The notes beneath the pieces are model-generated. The model saw only the letters and a program-made list of their open reading frames with translations, did not search any database and was not told the DNA's origin. A stretch of DNA of 64,000 bases from Deinococcus indicus (GTDB lineage Bacteria; Deinococcota; Deinococci; Deinococcales; Deinococcaceae): contig NZ_NHMK01000030.1 of NCBI RefSeq assembly GCF_002198095.1, positions 203,767 through 267,766 on the forward strand. The letters are read 5' to 3'. Below, piece by piece: positions 51,212 to 62,378 of the stretch. Position numbers and translations under genes: made by a program. How positions within the stretch are numbered: the first letter of the stretch is position 1; each line of letters opens with the position of its first letter.

Positions 51212-51230
51212 CGGGCCATTCAATCCGAGA
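51212..51230 (+). repeat. Possible R1-end remnant near a stop codon
   Basis: CCATTCAATCCGAGATCAG resembles the inner part of the R1 right end (CCATTCAATCGGAGT). It ends about 12 bases from the stop codon of the small membrane protein gene. The match is short. Confidence 0.3.
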
Positions 51231-51241
51231 TCAGCCCGAGA

Positions 51242-51544
51242 TCAGGCGGGCGGCTGGTTGCTGGCCGAGTAGAAGATCAGCGCGATCAGCAGGATGTCCA
51301 GCGCCCAGCTCGCCGGCCGGCGCAGCCGCTCGTCCCGCCGGGCACGCAGGAACTGGATCCCCAGCCGCACGACCAGCAGGCCAGCAATCAGGAAGGCGCT
51401 GGGCGCCGGGCCGCCACTGATCAGCGGCCACAGCAGCAACCCCGCCAGGACCGCCAGCAGCAGGAAACTCGCGGCGGTCAGCGCGTCGGGCGCGGGCCGC
51501 TGCGGTCCCGGCCCACCGGAAGAAGGGGAAGGAGAATCCGTCAC
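51242..51544 (-). CDS. Small three-span membrane protein of unknown function
   Basis: A 100-residue protein. The first 20 residues are Pro/Ser-rich. Three hydrophobic segments follow: ALTAASFLLLAVLAGLLLWP, APSAFLIAGLLVVRLGIQFL and SWALDILLIALIFYSA, with a basic loop RARRDERLRR between the second and third placed in the cytoplasm by the positive-inside rule. I do not recognise a family. It lies 45 bp downstream of glgB on the same strand and may be its operon partner. An alternative frame starting at 51431 is rejected. Confidence 0.7.
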   Translation of the reverse strand: MTDSPSPSSGGPGPQRPAPDALTAASFLLLAVLAGLLLWPLISGGPAPSAFLIAGLLVVRLGIQFLRARRDERLRRPASWALDILLIALIFYSASNQPPA

Positions 51545-51589
51545 GGCCGCATTAAAGCAGACCCACCACGGGCGCAGGGAACCTGGGTA

Positions 51590-53539
51590 TCACCCGGCGC
51601 GGCCCGGAGCCGTCGCGCCAGCGTCCGCACTGGCCGGGTCCTGATCGGCGGCCTGCGCCGCGTCGCCGGTGGGTGCGGGGGCCAGCACCAACACGCTGTT
51701 CGGCGGCAGGTTCAGGCGCAGGTGGTGCGGCTGTCCGTTCCAGCCTTCCCCTTTCGCGGTCAGGTCCGGCTGCTGCGTGCCGAACCCGCCGTACCCGCCG
51801 TCGTCGGTGGACAGCAGCACCCGGTACTCTCCGCCCACCGGCACGCCCACCGGGTAGATGTCACGGTACACGGGCGTCAGGTTCGCCACGACCAGACTCC
51901 ACGCGCCGCCCACCGGGTCGCGCCGCAGGAAGGCGTACACGCTGTTCTCGACGTCGTCCGCGCTGATCCACTGCAGGCCCTCGTCGCGGGTGTCGGCCAC
52001 GTGCCAGTCCGGGCGGCCCCGGTACAGGCCGTTCAGGTCCCGCACGAGGTTCAGCACGCCCCGGTGGTCCGGCTGGTCCGCCAGGTGCAGCGGCAGCGCC
52101 TGATCGTGGTTCCACTCGGTGGGCTGCGCGAACTCCTGCCCCATGAACAGCAGTTTCTTGCCGGGCGTGGCCCACATCAGTGCCAGGAACGCGCGGTACC
52201 CGGCGCGCTGCGCGTACCAGTCGCCGGGCATCTTCATGACCATGCTCTTCTTCAGGTGCACGACCTCGTCGTGACTGATCGCCAGGACGTAGTTCTCGCT
52301 GGTACGGTACGCGTTGAAGAACGTCAGCGCGTGGTGGTGGTACCGGCGCCACAGCGGGTCCTCCTCGAAGTACCGCAGGGTGTCGTTCATCCAGCCCATC
52401 GCCCACTTGTAATCGAAGCCCAGGCCGTGCGGGCTGGGGGTGGTCACGCCGGGGAACGACGTGCTCTCCTCGGCCACGATCATGCAGCCCGGCGCCATGT
52501 GATGCACGACCTCGTTCAGGCGTTTCAGGAACGCGATGGCTTCCAGGTTCTCGCGGCCCCCGTGCACGTTCGGGATCCACTCGGTCCGGGAGAAGTCCAG
52601 GTACAGCATGCTCGCCACGGCGTCCACGCGCAGGCCGTCCACGTGGAAGTCCTGCAACCACTTGAGGGCGGAGCCGATCAGGAACATCACGACCTCGTTG
52701 CGGCCGTAATCGAAGATGTACGTGTTCCAGTCCTGATGGTAGCCCTTGCGGGGGTCGGCGTACTCGAACAGCGGCGTGCCGTCGAACCGGCCCAGGCCCG
52801 CCGGGTCGGTCGGGAAGTGCCCCGGAACCCAGTCCAGAATCACGCCGACGCCCAGCGCGTGCAGGTGATTGACGAGGTACTTGAAGTCCTCCGGGCTGCC
52901 CATGCGGCTGGTCGGCGCGTAGTACCCGGTCACCTGATACCCCCACGACCCGTCGAACGGGTGCTCCATGACGCCCAGCAGCTCGACGTGCGTGTACCCC
53001 ATGAACGTCACGTACTCGCCCAGCCGGTGCGCCAGATCACGGTAGTTCAGGAACCAGCCGTCCTCGCGCCGCGCCCAGGACGGCAGGTGCACCTCGTACA
53101 CGCTGACCGGGCGGTCCAGGCCCGCGCTGCGCTCCGCCATCCACCCGCCGTCCGTCCAGTCGAACGGCTGCTCCCACACGATGCTGGCCGTCGCCGGGCG
53201 CACCTCGAAGAACGACCCGTACGGGTCCATCTTGTCCTCGGTGCGGCCGTCCGGGCCGGTGATGCGGAACTTGTACCGCTGCCCGTTGCGCGCCGACGGC
53301 ACGAACGCCCCCCAGAACCCGAAGTCCAGGCGCTGCATGGGGTTATCGAAGCCGTTGAAGCCGTTGAAGTCGCCCACCACGCTCACGTGATGCGCGTTCG
53401 GAGCCCACACGCCGAAGCGCACGCCCTGCACCCCGTTCTCCGTGACCGGATGCGCGCCCAGCAGATGATCGGGCCGCACCAGATCCGCCGTGACGAGCTT
53501 CTGAAGGTGACCATGATCCAGCGGAAGCGCTTCACTCAT
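51590..53539 (-). CDS. glgB: 1,4-alpha-glucan branching enzyme
   Basis: A 649-residue GH13 enzyme. The N-terminal CBM48 region (LLGAHPVTENGVQGVRFGVWAPNAHHVSVVGDFNGF) precedes a TIM barrel with the catalytic Asp in DGLRVDAVASMLYLDF, the catalytic Glu in MIVAEESTSF and the transition-state residues in LAISHDEVVH. It forms alpha-1,6 branches in glycogen. An earlier N-terminal domain of long GlgB forms is missing, so it is the shorter type. TACACT lies six bases before the ATG at 53539. The C-terminal tail is Ala/Asp-rich. No other glg genes are in the window. Confidence 0.96.
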   Translation of the reverse strand: MSEALPLDHGHLQKLVTADLVRPDHLLGAHPVTENGVQGVRFGVWAPNAHHVSVVGDFNGFNGFDNPMQRLDFGFWGAFVPSARNGQRYKFRITGPDGRTEDKMDPYGSFFEVRPATASIVWEQPFDWTDGGWMAERSAGLDRPVSVYEVHLPSWARREDGWFLNYRDLAHRLGEYVTFMGYTHVELLGVMEHPFDGSWGYQVTGYYAPTSRMGSPEDFKYLVNHLHALGVGVILDWVPGHFPTDPAGLGRFDGTPLFEYADPRKGYHQDWNTYIFDYGRNEVVMFLIGSALKWLQDFHVDGLRVDAVASMLYLDFSRTEWIPNVHGGRENLEAIAFLKRLNEVVHHMAPGCMIVAEESTSFPGVTTPSPHGLGFDYKWAMGWMNDTLRYFEEDPLWRRYHHHALTFFNAYRTSENYVLAISHDEVVHLKKSMVMKMPGDWYAQRAGYRAFLALMWATPGKKLLFMGQEFAQPTEWNHDQALPLHLADQPDHRGVLNLVRDLNGLYRGRPDWHVADTRDEGLQWISADDVENSVYAFLRRDPVGGAWSLVVANLTPVYRDIYPVGVPVGGEYRVLLSTDDGGYGGFGTQQPDLTAKGEGWNGQPHHLRLNLPPNSVLVLAPAPTGDAAQAADQDPASADAGATAPGRAG

Positions 53540-53670
53540 GCCCCGAGTGTAGCCGCGCCCCACGCCCCACCCGCCGCCCACACGGCGAACATGAAGGAAC
53601 GGTCAGAACGACACGGGTCGAGGGGCGGCCCGCGCACTGCGAATCCGCCCCCCGCCTCCGGGGCCGTTGT

Positions 53671-53825
53671 CCGGATTCCGTCTGCTCCGTTGACAACCCG
53701 GAACTGCACCGCCCCTGCTTACTCCACACCCGGAACCCGTTTTGCTCCCACTCTGCAGAGCAGCTCTACGAGTCGCTTCGCTCGGATTGAAGGGTCTTTG
53801 CAGCCCCTTCAATCGGAGTCCGTAT
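53671..53825 (+). repeat. R1 element, copy D (MITE-like)
   Basis: About 155 bp from CCGGATTCCG to CGGAGTCCGTAT, with the shared CTCTGCAGAGCAGCTCT block and the GATTGAAGGG/CCCCTTCAATC hairpin. Its last T is the first base read of the ilvE stop codon (TGA on the minus strand). The 130 bp to its left, up to glgB, show no gene. Confidence 0.85.
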
Positions 53826-54865
53826 CACACCTTGACGATCCAGCCCTCGGGCGCCTCGCGGTCGCCGTACTGGATGCCGACGAGTTCGTCGTACAGGCGG
53901 CGGGTGACGGGGCCGACCTCGGTCTCGCTGTGGAACACGTGGAAGGTGTCGCCGTGCTGGATGCCGCCGATGGGCGTGATGACGGCGGCGGTGCCGCACG
54001 CGCCGGCCTCGGCGTACCCGTCGAGGCGATCGATGAACACGTCGCCCTCGACGACGTTCAGGCCCAGGCGGTGCTCGGCGATGTGCAGCAGGCTGTACTT
54101 GGTGATGCTGGGCAGGATGCTGGGGGATTTGGGCGTGATGAAGGTCTGGCCGTCTTTCGTGATGGCGAAGAAGTTCGCGGCGCCGACCTCCTCGATCTTG
54201 GTGTGCGTGGCGGGGTCAAGGTAGATGGCGTCCGCGAAGTGGCGGTCCTTGGCCTGCGCGCCGGGCAGGAGGCTGGCGGCGTAGTTGCCGCCGACCTTGG
54301 CGGCGCCGGTGCCGTGCGGCGCGGCGCGGTCCATGCCGGACGTGATGAAGTTGTGGGGGGTCAGGCCGCCCTTGAAGTACGCGCCGACGGGAATGGCGAA
54401 CACCCCGAAGATGAATTCCGGGGCGGTGCGCACGCCGATGTTGTCGCCCACGCCGATCACGTAGGGGCGCAGGTACAGGGCGCCGCCGGTGCCGTAGGGG
54501 GGAATCCAGTGTTCGTTGGCTTTCACGACCTGACGGCAGGCGTCGATGAACTGTTCGGTGCTGACCTCGGGCATCAGGACGCGGCGGCAGCTGGCCTGCA
54601 TGCGCGCGGCGTTCTGGTCCGGGCGGAACAGGTTGATGCTGCCGTCGGCGGCGCGGTACGCCTTGAGGCCCTCGAAGCACTGCTGGCCATAGTGCAGGGC
54701 GGTGCTGCCCTCGCTGATGTGCAGGACGTTGTCGAGGGTCAGGGTGCCCTGGTCCCACGCGCCGTCACGCCAGTGCGAGAGGTAGCGTTCGTCGGTGCGG
54801 ATGTAACTGAAGCCCAGCGTGTTCCAGTCGAGGTCCACAGGGGGGCGGGGGGTCCGGGTCGTCAT
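53825..54865 (-). CDS. ilvE: Branched-chain amino acid aminotransferase
   Basis: A 346-residue fold-type IV PLP enzyme with the start DLDWNTLGFSYIRTDERYLSHW, GQQCFEGLKAYRAADGSINLFRPDQNAARM, YIRPYVIG-like block (YLRPYVIGVGDNIGV), the region GGNYAASLLPGAQAKDRHFADAIYLD and a C-terminal EVGPVTRRLYDELVGIQYGD. It transfers amino groups to the 2-oxo acids of Val, Leu and Ile. This long BCAT type (II) is common in actinobacteria and Deinococcus. CACAAT is seven bases before the ATG at 54865, as in guaA. The stop codon is shared with R1. Confidence 0.95.
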   Translation of the reverse strand: MTTRTPRPPVDLDWNTLGFSYIRTDERYLSHWRDGAWDQGTLTLDNVLHISEGSTALHYGQQCFEGLKAYRAADGSINLFRPDQNAARMQASCRRVLMPEVSTEQFIDACRQVVKANEHWIPPYGTGGALYLRPYVIGVGDNIGVRTAPEFIFGVFAIPVGAYFKGGLTPHNFITSGMDRAAPHGTGAAKVGGNYAASLLPGAQAKDRHFADAIYLDPATHTKIEEVGAANFFAITKDGQTFITPKSPSILPSITKYSLLHIAEHRLGLNVVEGDVFIDRLDGYAEAGACGTAAVITPIGGIQHGDTFHVFHSETEVGPVTRRLYDELVGIQYGDREAPEGWIVKV

Positions 54866-54949
54866 GCCGTCCATTGTGGCCCAGGCGCGCCCCGCCGGTC
54901 TATTGCCCGTTGCGGATGGCGGGACGGCCCCCACGGGGTCTACCGGCCG

Positions 54950-55590
<641 letters not shown>

Positions 55591-55594
<4 letters not shown>

Positions 55595-56178
55595 AGGCTC
55601 CCCTTGGTGCTGGGCATGGTCTGCGTGGTGACCTGCACGGCGTCGCGCAGGGCGCGGGCGACGGCTTTCACGATGGCCTCGATGACGTGGTGAGCCTCGC
55701 GGCCCGCGAGGAGCCGGACGTGCATGGTGATGCCGGCGTGGTTGCACAGGCCGCGCAGGAATTCGCGCAGGTGGTAGTGGGTCATGCCGCCCGCGTCGCC
55801 CCAGACGTTCAGGGTCTCGGGTTCGAAGGCGAGGTGCGCGCGGCCCGACAGGTCCAGTACGACGTGCGCCAGTGTCTCGTCCATGGGCACGAAGGCGCTG
55901 CCGTAGCGTTCGATGCCCCGGCGGTCCCCGAGGGCCTGGGTGAGCGCCTGCCCGAGGGTGATGCCGGTGTCCTCGATCAGGTGGTGCGGTTCGATGTGCA
56001 GGTCGCCGGTCGCGCAGACGCTCAGGCCGATGCGGGCGTGGCGGGCCAGTGCGTCGAGCATGTGGTCCAGGAAGCCGTGCCCGGTGTGCGGGTGCTCGTA
56101 GGCGGCGGTGTTCAGGTCCAGCTGGACGGTGATGTCGGTTTCGGAGGTGGTTCGGGTGACGGTGGCCGCGCGACTCAT
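55591..56178 (-). CDS. hisB: Imidazoleglycerol-phosphate dehydratase
   Basis: A 195-residue monofunctional HisB with the family signatures GFLDHMLDALARHARIGL, HHLIEDTGITLGQAL, DETLAHVVLDLSGR and the second metal-binding repeat LCNHAGITMHVRLLAGREAHHVIEAI. Two Mn/Zn ions bound by these His clusters dehydrate IGP to imidazole-acetol phosphate. It lacks the phosphatase half of the E. coli enzyme. The ATG at 56178 is fixed by TACCAT seven bases upstream; the longer frame to 56355 is rejected. It leads a hisB-hisH operon and diverges from ddrA across 175 bp. Confidence 0.96.
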
Positions 56179-56311
56179 GCCACGCATGGTAGAGGGCGCG
56201 GCGGGCCAGGAGTGTGGGGTTGTCGATGGAAGGAGGCGCGGTGCGGGGGATGCGGGGGGTGGCAGGCGGGGGGCGGTGGTGGGTGAATCCTCGCTTCCGG
56301 ACGCCCGGTCA

Positions 56312-56347
56312 TTCTGTCTTGACCGTAACGCCGTTCTGTTATAGACT
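56312..56347 (+). promoter_or_regulatory. ddrA promoter with RDRM-like operator over the -35 box
   Basis: TTCTGTCTTGACCGTAA (56312-56328) is an imperfect inverted repeat (TTCTGTC and, on the other strand, TTACGGTC) resembling the radiation/desiccation response motif bound by DdrO. Within it, TTGACC (56319-56324) is a -35 box, 17 bases from TAGACT (56342-56347), which is six bases before the ATG. Confidence 0.65.
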
Positions 56348-56353
56348 AAATCC

Positions 56354-56986
56354 ATGAAACTGAGCGATGTTCAGAAACGACTCCAGTCCCCGTTTCCCGC
56401 TCACATGGTGGCGTGGAAAGCCGTCGCCATCAGCAAGGACCGCAGCCGCGCCCTGCTCCTGGCCCACATCGACGCGCGCGCCGTCCAGGACCGCCTGGAC
56501 GCCATCTGCCCCGACCACTGGGAATTCAGCGTGGAAGTCGTGCCCGGCACGCCCGTCCCCACCGTCAAGGGCCGCCTGACCGTCCTGGGCGTCAGCCGCG
56601 AGGACATCGGACAGGCCCCGGACGGCGACCTGAGCACCCTGAAAGCCGCCGCCAGCGACGCCCTGAAACGCTGCGCCGTGCACTTCGGCATCGGGCGCTA
56701 CCTGTACGACCTGCCGCGCACCTGGAGCGACTGGGACGACACGAAACGCCAGCCCACCCACACCCCGGAACTGCCCGACTGGGCCCGCCCCGACCACGAA
56801 CGCACCCCCGGCGGCGCGCACCTGATGCAGGCCATGGACCAATTGCGCTACGAACTGCCCGAGGACCTCGACCTGCAACGCGAGGTGTACCGCCACCTGA
56901 AAGCCGCGCTGGGCAGCCTGCACCCCGACCCGCAGCAGCCTCCGCTGGGGCAGCCGAAGGGCGGCCACACCGGACGGGCCGCGTGA
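56354..56986 (+). CDS. ddrA: DNA damage response protein DdrA (Rad52-like)
   Basis: A 210-residue protein starting MKLSDVQKRLQSPFPAHMVAWK, with LLLAHIDARAVQDRLDAICPDHWEF, GRLTVLGVSREDIG and ALKRCAVHFGIGRYLYDLPRTW, the Rad52/22 single-strand-annealing core as I know it from Deinococcus DdrA. DdrA binds 3' single-stranded DNA ends and protects them from nucleases after irradiation or desiccation. The C-terminal 30 residues (PDPQQPPLGQPKGGHTG) are probably disordered. It has its own leaderless promoter with an RDRM-like operator. A 40-codon membrane ORF overlaps its stop. Confidence 0.95.
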   Translation: MKLSDVQKRLQSPFPAHMVAWKAVAISKDRSRALLLAHIDARAVQDRLDAICPDHWEFSVEVVPGTPVPTVKGRLTVLGVSREDIGQAPDGDLSTLKAAASDALKRCAVHFGIGRYLYDLPRTWSDWDDTKRQPTHTPELPDWARPDHERTPGGAHLMQAMDQLRYELPEDLDLQREVYRHLKAALGSLHPDPQQPPLGQPKGGHTGRAA

Positions 56987-57105
56987 CCGGCAGCGACGCG
57001 ACCGGTGACGACCGCCGCGCCCCGAACGCCCGGCAACTCCTGAACGCCACCCTGACCCTGCTGCTGCTGATGCTGCTGGGCGGCACCCTCGCCCGCCTGC
57101 TGTAG
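56983..57105 (+). CDS. Candidate 40-residue single-span membrane protein coupled to ddrA
   Basis: GTG at 56983 overlaps the ddrA stop (GTGA), the same four-base coupling used in the real operons of this window. The peptide has a polar N-terminal half (MTGSDATGDDRRAPNARQLL) and one membrane span (LTLLLLMLLGGTLARLL) ending in the stop TAG. Micro-proteins of this form are common but easily missed in annotation. No family is recognised; it could also be chance reading in GC-rich DNA, though the abrupt hydrophobic switch argues for a gene. Confidence 0.45.
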   Translation: MTGSDATGDDRRAPNARQLLNATLTLLLLMLLGGTLARLL

Positions 57106-57112
57106 ACACCCT

Positions 57113-57814
57113 CTATGCGCCCCGGCCCGCCTCTCCCGGCGGGCTTTCTTCTGCACGGCTCTCTGCTGCACGGCTCTCCCCTGCCGGGCGCAGGTCGAAC
57201 AGCGTGTGCCCGGTGCGGATACCCAGCGGGCGGGTCGTCCAGTGCTCCTGCGTCTGCACCTGCAAGCCGGCGGCGCGGAACAGGGCGTGCCAGTCGCCCT
57301 GCGAGCGGTGCGCGTGCGGGTGCCCGGCCTCCAGGTTCAGCAGGGCGTCCAGCCACTGTCCGGCGCGGCCGGGCCGGCGTCCACCCGCCTCCAGGTCCTC
57401 GATGACGATCACGCGGCCCGACACGCGCGCCGCCTCGCGCAGCACCGCCAGCGGGTCGGGGCAGTGATGCAGTACGAACGCCAGCAGCACCGTGCCGAAC
57501 TGCGCGTCCGGGAACGGCAGGCGACCCTGGACCAGCACGCGGGTCAGACCGCCGCGCCGCGCCAGCGTGCGGGCGCACGGATGCGCGATCAGGCGCTGCC
57601 CCCACGCACCGGGATGCGGCGGCACGTCTGCCAGCGTCACCGCCCAGCCCTGCCGGGCCAGCAGCGCCCCGGTGTGCCCGGTCCCCGCCCCCAGGTCCAG
57701 CAGGGTGCGGCCAGCGGGGACGTACGGCCGCAGTCTGCGCGCGACCCACCGGGCGCGGGGCCAGCCGACCGGGCCGTACAGCGCGGCGATCAGGGCGTCC
57801 AGACGGGACTGCAC
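57113..57814 (-). CDS. Class I SAM-dependent methyltransferase
   Basis: A 233-residue methyltransferase with motif I LLDLGAGTGHTGALLA, an acidic residue after strand 2 (VTLADVPPH), and motif IV-like FGTVLLAFVLHHCPDPLAVLREAARV, typical of the Methyltransf_11 group. The last 25 residues are Glu/Ser/Ala repeats (ESRAAESRAEESPP). The substrate is unknown; small molecules or quinone precursors are usual for this class. GTG at 57814 lies three bases after the hrpB stop, so the two form one transcript. It converges on the ddrA operon with only seven bases between. Confidence 0.83.
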   Translation of the reverse strand: MQSRLDALIAALYGPVGWPRARWVARRLRPYVPAGRTLLDLGAGTGHTGALLARQGWAVTLADVPPHPGAWGQRLIAHPCARTLARRGGLTRVLVQGRLPFPDAQFGTVLLAFVLHHCPDPLAVLREAARVSGRVIVIEDLEAGGRRPGRAGQWLDALLNLEAGHPHAHRSQGDWHALFRAAGLQVQTQEHWTTRPLGIRTGHTLFDLRPAGESRAAESRAEESPPGEAGRGA

Positions 57815-57817
57815 GGC

Positions 57818-60313
<2,496 letters not shown>

Positions 60314-60347
60314 ACCCCCGATGGTACGCGCCGCAGGGGTACGGAGC

Positions 60348-60695
60348 GTGGGAAGGGCGGCTGCCGCGCAGCGGAACACAGCTGCTTCGCAGGGGACCCC
60401 TCAGTCAGCTTCGCTGACAGCTCCCCTCCCTGCGGGCTCTACGAGTCAAGGGGAGCCTTGAAAGGCGAGAGTCGTTGCCACGAGGCCCATCGTGCGCGCA
60501 GCGCGCGGGGCGAACGCGACGGGGACGGACTCGCAGAGCTGCGCAGCAGAGGATGGCGTGTGAGGCGTGGCCGTCCCCGCCCAATCCCCACTACGAACGC
60601 CCGCGAAATACCTGCCCAGTGCCAACGAAAGCTCCCCCGTCCCCCCTGGGGATGGGGGCTGGGGGGTGGGGCAGCCCGCCGCAGGCGCCCACCTA
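60348..60695 (+). repeat. R2 element, copy 1
   Basis: About 348 bp that match the element at 63102-63409 over most of their length, for example AGGGGAGCCTTGAAAGGCGA, GCGCGCAGCGCGCGGGGCGA and GCGAAATACCTGCCCAGTGC. It contains the G-quadruplex motif at 60648-60671. Its right end GGCGCCCACCTA supplies the stop codon (TAG, minus strand) of the HAD gene. A hairpin-rich left part has GTCAGC/GCTGAC. No gene is seen in it. Confidence 0.85.
60648..60671 (+). other. G-quadruplex motif in R2 copy 1
   Basis: Four runs of G (4, 5, 6 and 4) separated by loops of two, two and one base fit the canonical G-quadruplex pattern. The same run pattern is kept in copy 2. Confidence 0.7.
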
Positions 60696-61322
60696 CAACC
60701 CCAGCACATCCCGCAGATCACCGAGAACCGCATCCGGAACCTCGCCCTGAAGCGGGTGAGTGGTGGGAAGCCACGCGGCGCGCAGCCCCACCGCCTGCGG
60801 CCCGGCGATGTCGTTGCGGGGCGAGTCGCCCACGAACCAGGTGTGCTGGGCGCTGACGCCGAGGCGGTTCAGCGCGAGCCGGTAGATGGCGGGGTCGGGT
60901 TTGCTGAGGCCGACGGCTCGGCTGATGACGAGGTCGTCGGTGAGGTCGGTCAGGCCGCAGCGGTCGACGCAGGTGCGCTGGAGGTCTTCCCAGCCGTTGG
61001 TGACGATGCCGGTGCGCACGCCCCGCGCGCGGAGTTCGCGCAGGACGGTGTGCGCGTGGGGCATGGGGACGGCGTGCCGGACGTGGTGGGCGTAGGTGTC
61101 GAGGAGGGTCTGGGGGTCGTGTGGGAGGCCGAGTTCCTGCACGAGCTGGGGAATGACCTGGGCTTTGGGGCGGTAGCCGTGGTCTTCGAGTTCGAGGAAG
61201 CGGGGGGCGTAGGTGTCGGGGAGGTCGAACTGCCGGGTGTGTTCGGCGAGCCACGCGCGGAGGGTGGCGGCGCGGTCGTGGAGGGTGCCGTCGAGGTCGA
61301 AGAGGATGGCATGGATACTCAC
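60693..61322 (-). CDS. HAD-family phosphatase
   Basis: A 209-residue haloacid-dehalogenase-type hydrolase. Motif I is FDLDGTLHDR (nucleophile Asp), motif II TNGW (IVTNGWEDLQR), motif III K in LSKPDPAIYRLAL and motif IV GDSPRNDIAG. The cap is a helical type I insert. Such enzymes dephosphorylate small molecules; phosphoglycolate or nucleotide phosphatases are the nearest types but the substrate is not set. Its stop codon TAG forms the first bases of the R2 repeat end, so the last residues (LRDVLGL) may have been changed by the insertion. Confidence 0.9.
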   Translation of the reverse strand: MSIHAILFDLDGTLHDRAATLRAWLAEHTRQFDLPDTYAPRFLELEDHGYRPKAQVIPQLVQELGLPHDPQTLLDTYAHHVRHAVPMPHAHTVLRELRARGVRTGIVTNGWEDLQRTCVDRCGLTDLTDDLVISRAVGLSKPDPAIYRLALNRLGVSAQHTWFVGDSPRNDIAGPQAVGLRAAWLPTTHPLQGEVPDAVLGDLRDVLGL

Positions 61323-61331
61323 ACGAGTATG

Positions 61332-62378
61332 CTACTCATCGTCGGGCTCAGGGGGGCGGGTTACTTCTGCGCCGTCCTCGGGTGCGCCGTCGTCGGGGGT
61401 CTTGTGGAACGCGGCGCCCAGGGACTGCACGGCCGCGTGGATGAGGCGGGTGTTGATGACCTGCGCGGCGTGCATTCCGGCGGCGGCGGCCTGCACCACG
61501 TACTGCGGCGCGCCGGTCATGTCGCCCACGGCGAACACGCCAGGGACACTGGTTTCCTGCTGGTCGTCGACCTGCACGCGGCCCCGGTCGTTCAGCTGGC
61601 AGCCGAGCGAGGCGGGCAGGTGGCTACCCTGCTGCTGTTCGGGCGCGAGGAACACGGCGTCCACGAGGAGGGGCGGCGCACCCCGGAACGTGACGCACAC
61701 CGACTGGTCTTCGAGGGGGCCGCCGCGCAGGTGCCGGACGGGTTCCGTGCGGATGCGGACGCCGACGCGGCGCAGGTCGCGGGTCTGTTCGGGCGTGAGG
61801 GCCGGGTCGCCGTCGCAGATCAGGGTCACGCGGTCCGACCACGCCCGCACCGTCAGGGCGAGGTGGTGGGCGCTCTGGCCGCAGCCGTACACGGCGAGCG
61901 CGCGGCCCTCGTGTTCCCAGCCGTCGCAGTACGGGCAGTGGTACACGCCCTGCCCCCAGCGTTCCCGCAGGCCCGGCACGGCCGGCAGGATGTCCCGCAC
62001 GCCGGTGGCGAACAGCAGCACGCGCGTGCGGTGCCAGTCCTGCCCGACCCGCACGGCGAACGCCCCGTCCGGCTCGCGGCGCACCTCGCGCGCACCGTCG
62101 GGGCAGACGGTCACGTCGTACGGCGCGAGGTCCGCCAGCGCCTGCGCTTTCAGGTCCGCCGGGTGCATCCCGTCGCGCGTGAGCAGTCCGTGCCCGGCCG
62201 ACACGCTCGCGTTGCGGGGCGGCCCGCCGTCCAGCAGCAGCACCCGCCGCCGCGACCGGCCCAGCGTCAGCGCGGCACTCAGGCCGGCCGGGCCTGCCCC
62301 GACGATCACCACGTCCAGCAGGTCCGCCTGCACCCGACCGGCCCGTGGGGGCGGCAACTCTGCTACAGGCAGGGCCAT
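61332..62378 (-). CDS. Thioredoxin reductase-like FAD/NAD(P) oxidoreductase
   Basis: A 348-residue flavoprotein with the FAD motif VVIVGAGPAGLSAAL, the redox pair CPYC in YHCPYCDGWEH, the NAD(P) loop AVYGCGQSAHHLAL and the C-terminal FAVGDMTGAPQYVVQAAAAG. It resembles the low-molecular-weight thioredoxin reductase group, although the NADPH loop has GCGQSA in place of GGGDSA, so NADH or another donor is possible. The ATG at 62378 overlaps the SDR stop (TGATG). It is cotranscribed with the SDR gene upstream; their joint pathway is not known. Confidence 0.87.
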   Translation of the reverse strand: MALPVAELPPPRAGRVQADLLDVVIVGAGPAGLSAALTLGRSRRRVLLLDGGPPRNASVSAGHGLLTRDGMHPADLKAQALADLAPYDVTVCPDGAREVRREPDGAFAVRVGQDWHRTRVLLFATGVRDILPAVPGLRERWGQGVYHCPYCDGWEHEGRALAVYGCGQSAHHLALTVRAWSDRVTLICDGDPALTPEQTRDLRRVGVRIRTEPVRHLRGGPLEDQSVCVTFRGAPPLLVDAVFLAPEQQQGSHLPASLGCQLNDRGRVQVDDQQETSVPGVFAVGDMTGAPQYVVQAAAAGMHAAQVINTRLIHAAVQSLGAAFHKTPDDGAPEDGAEVTRPPEPDDE

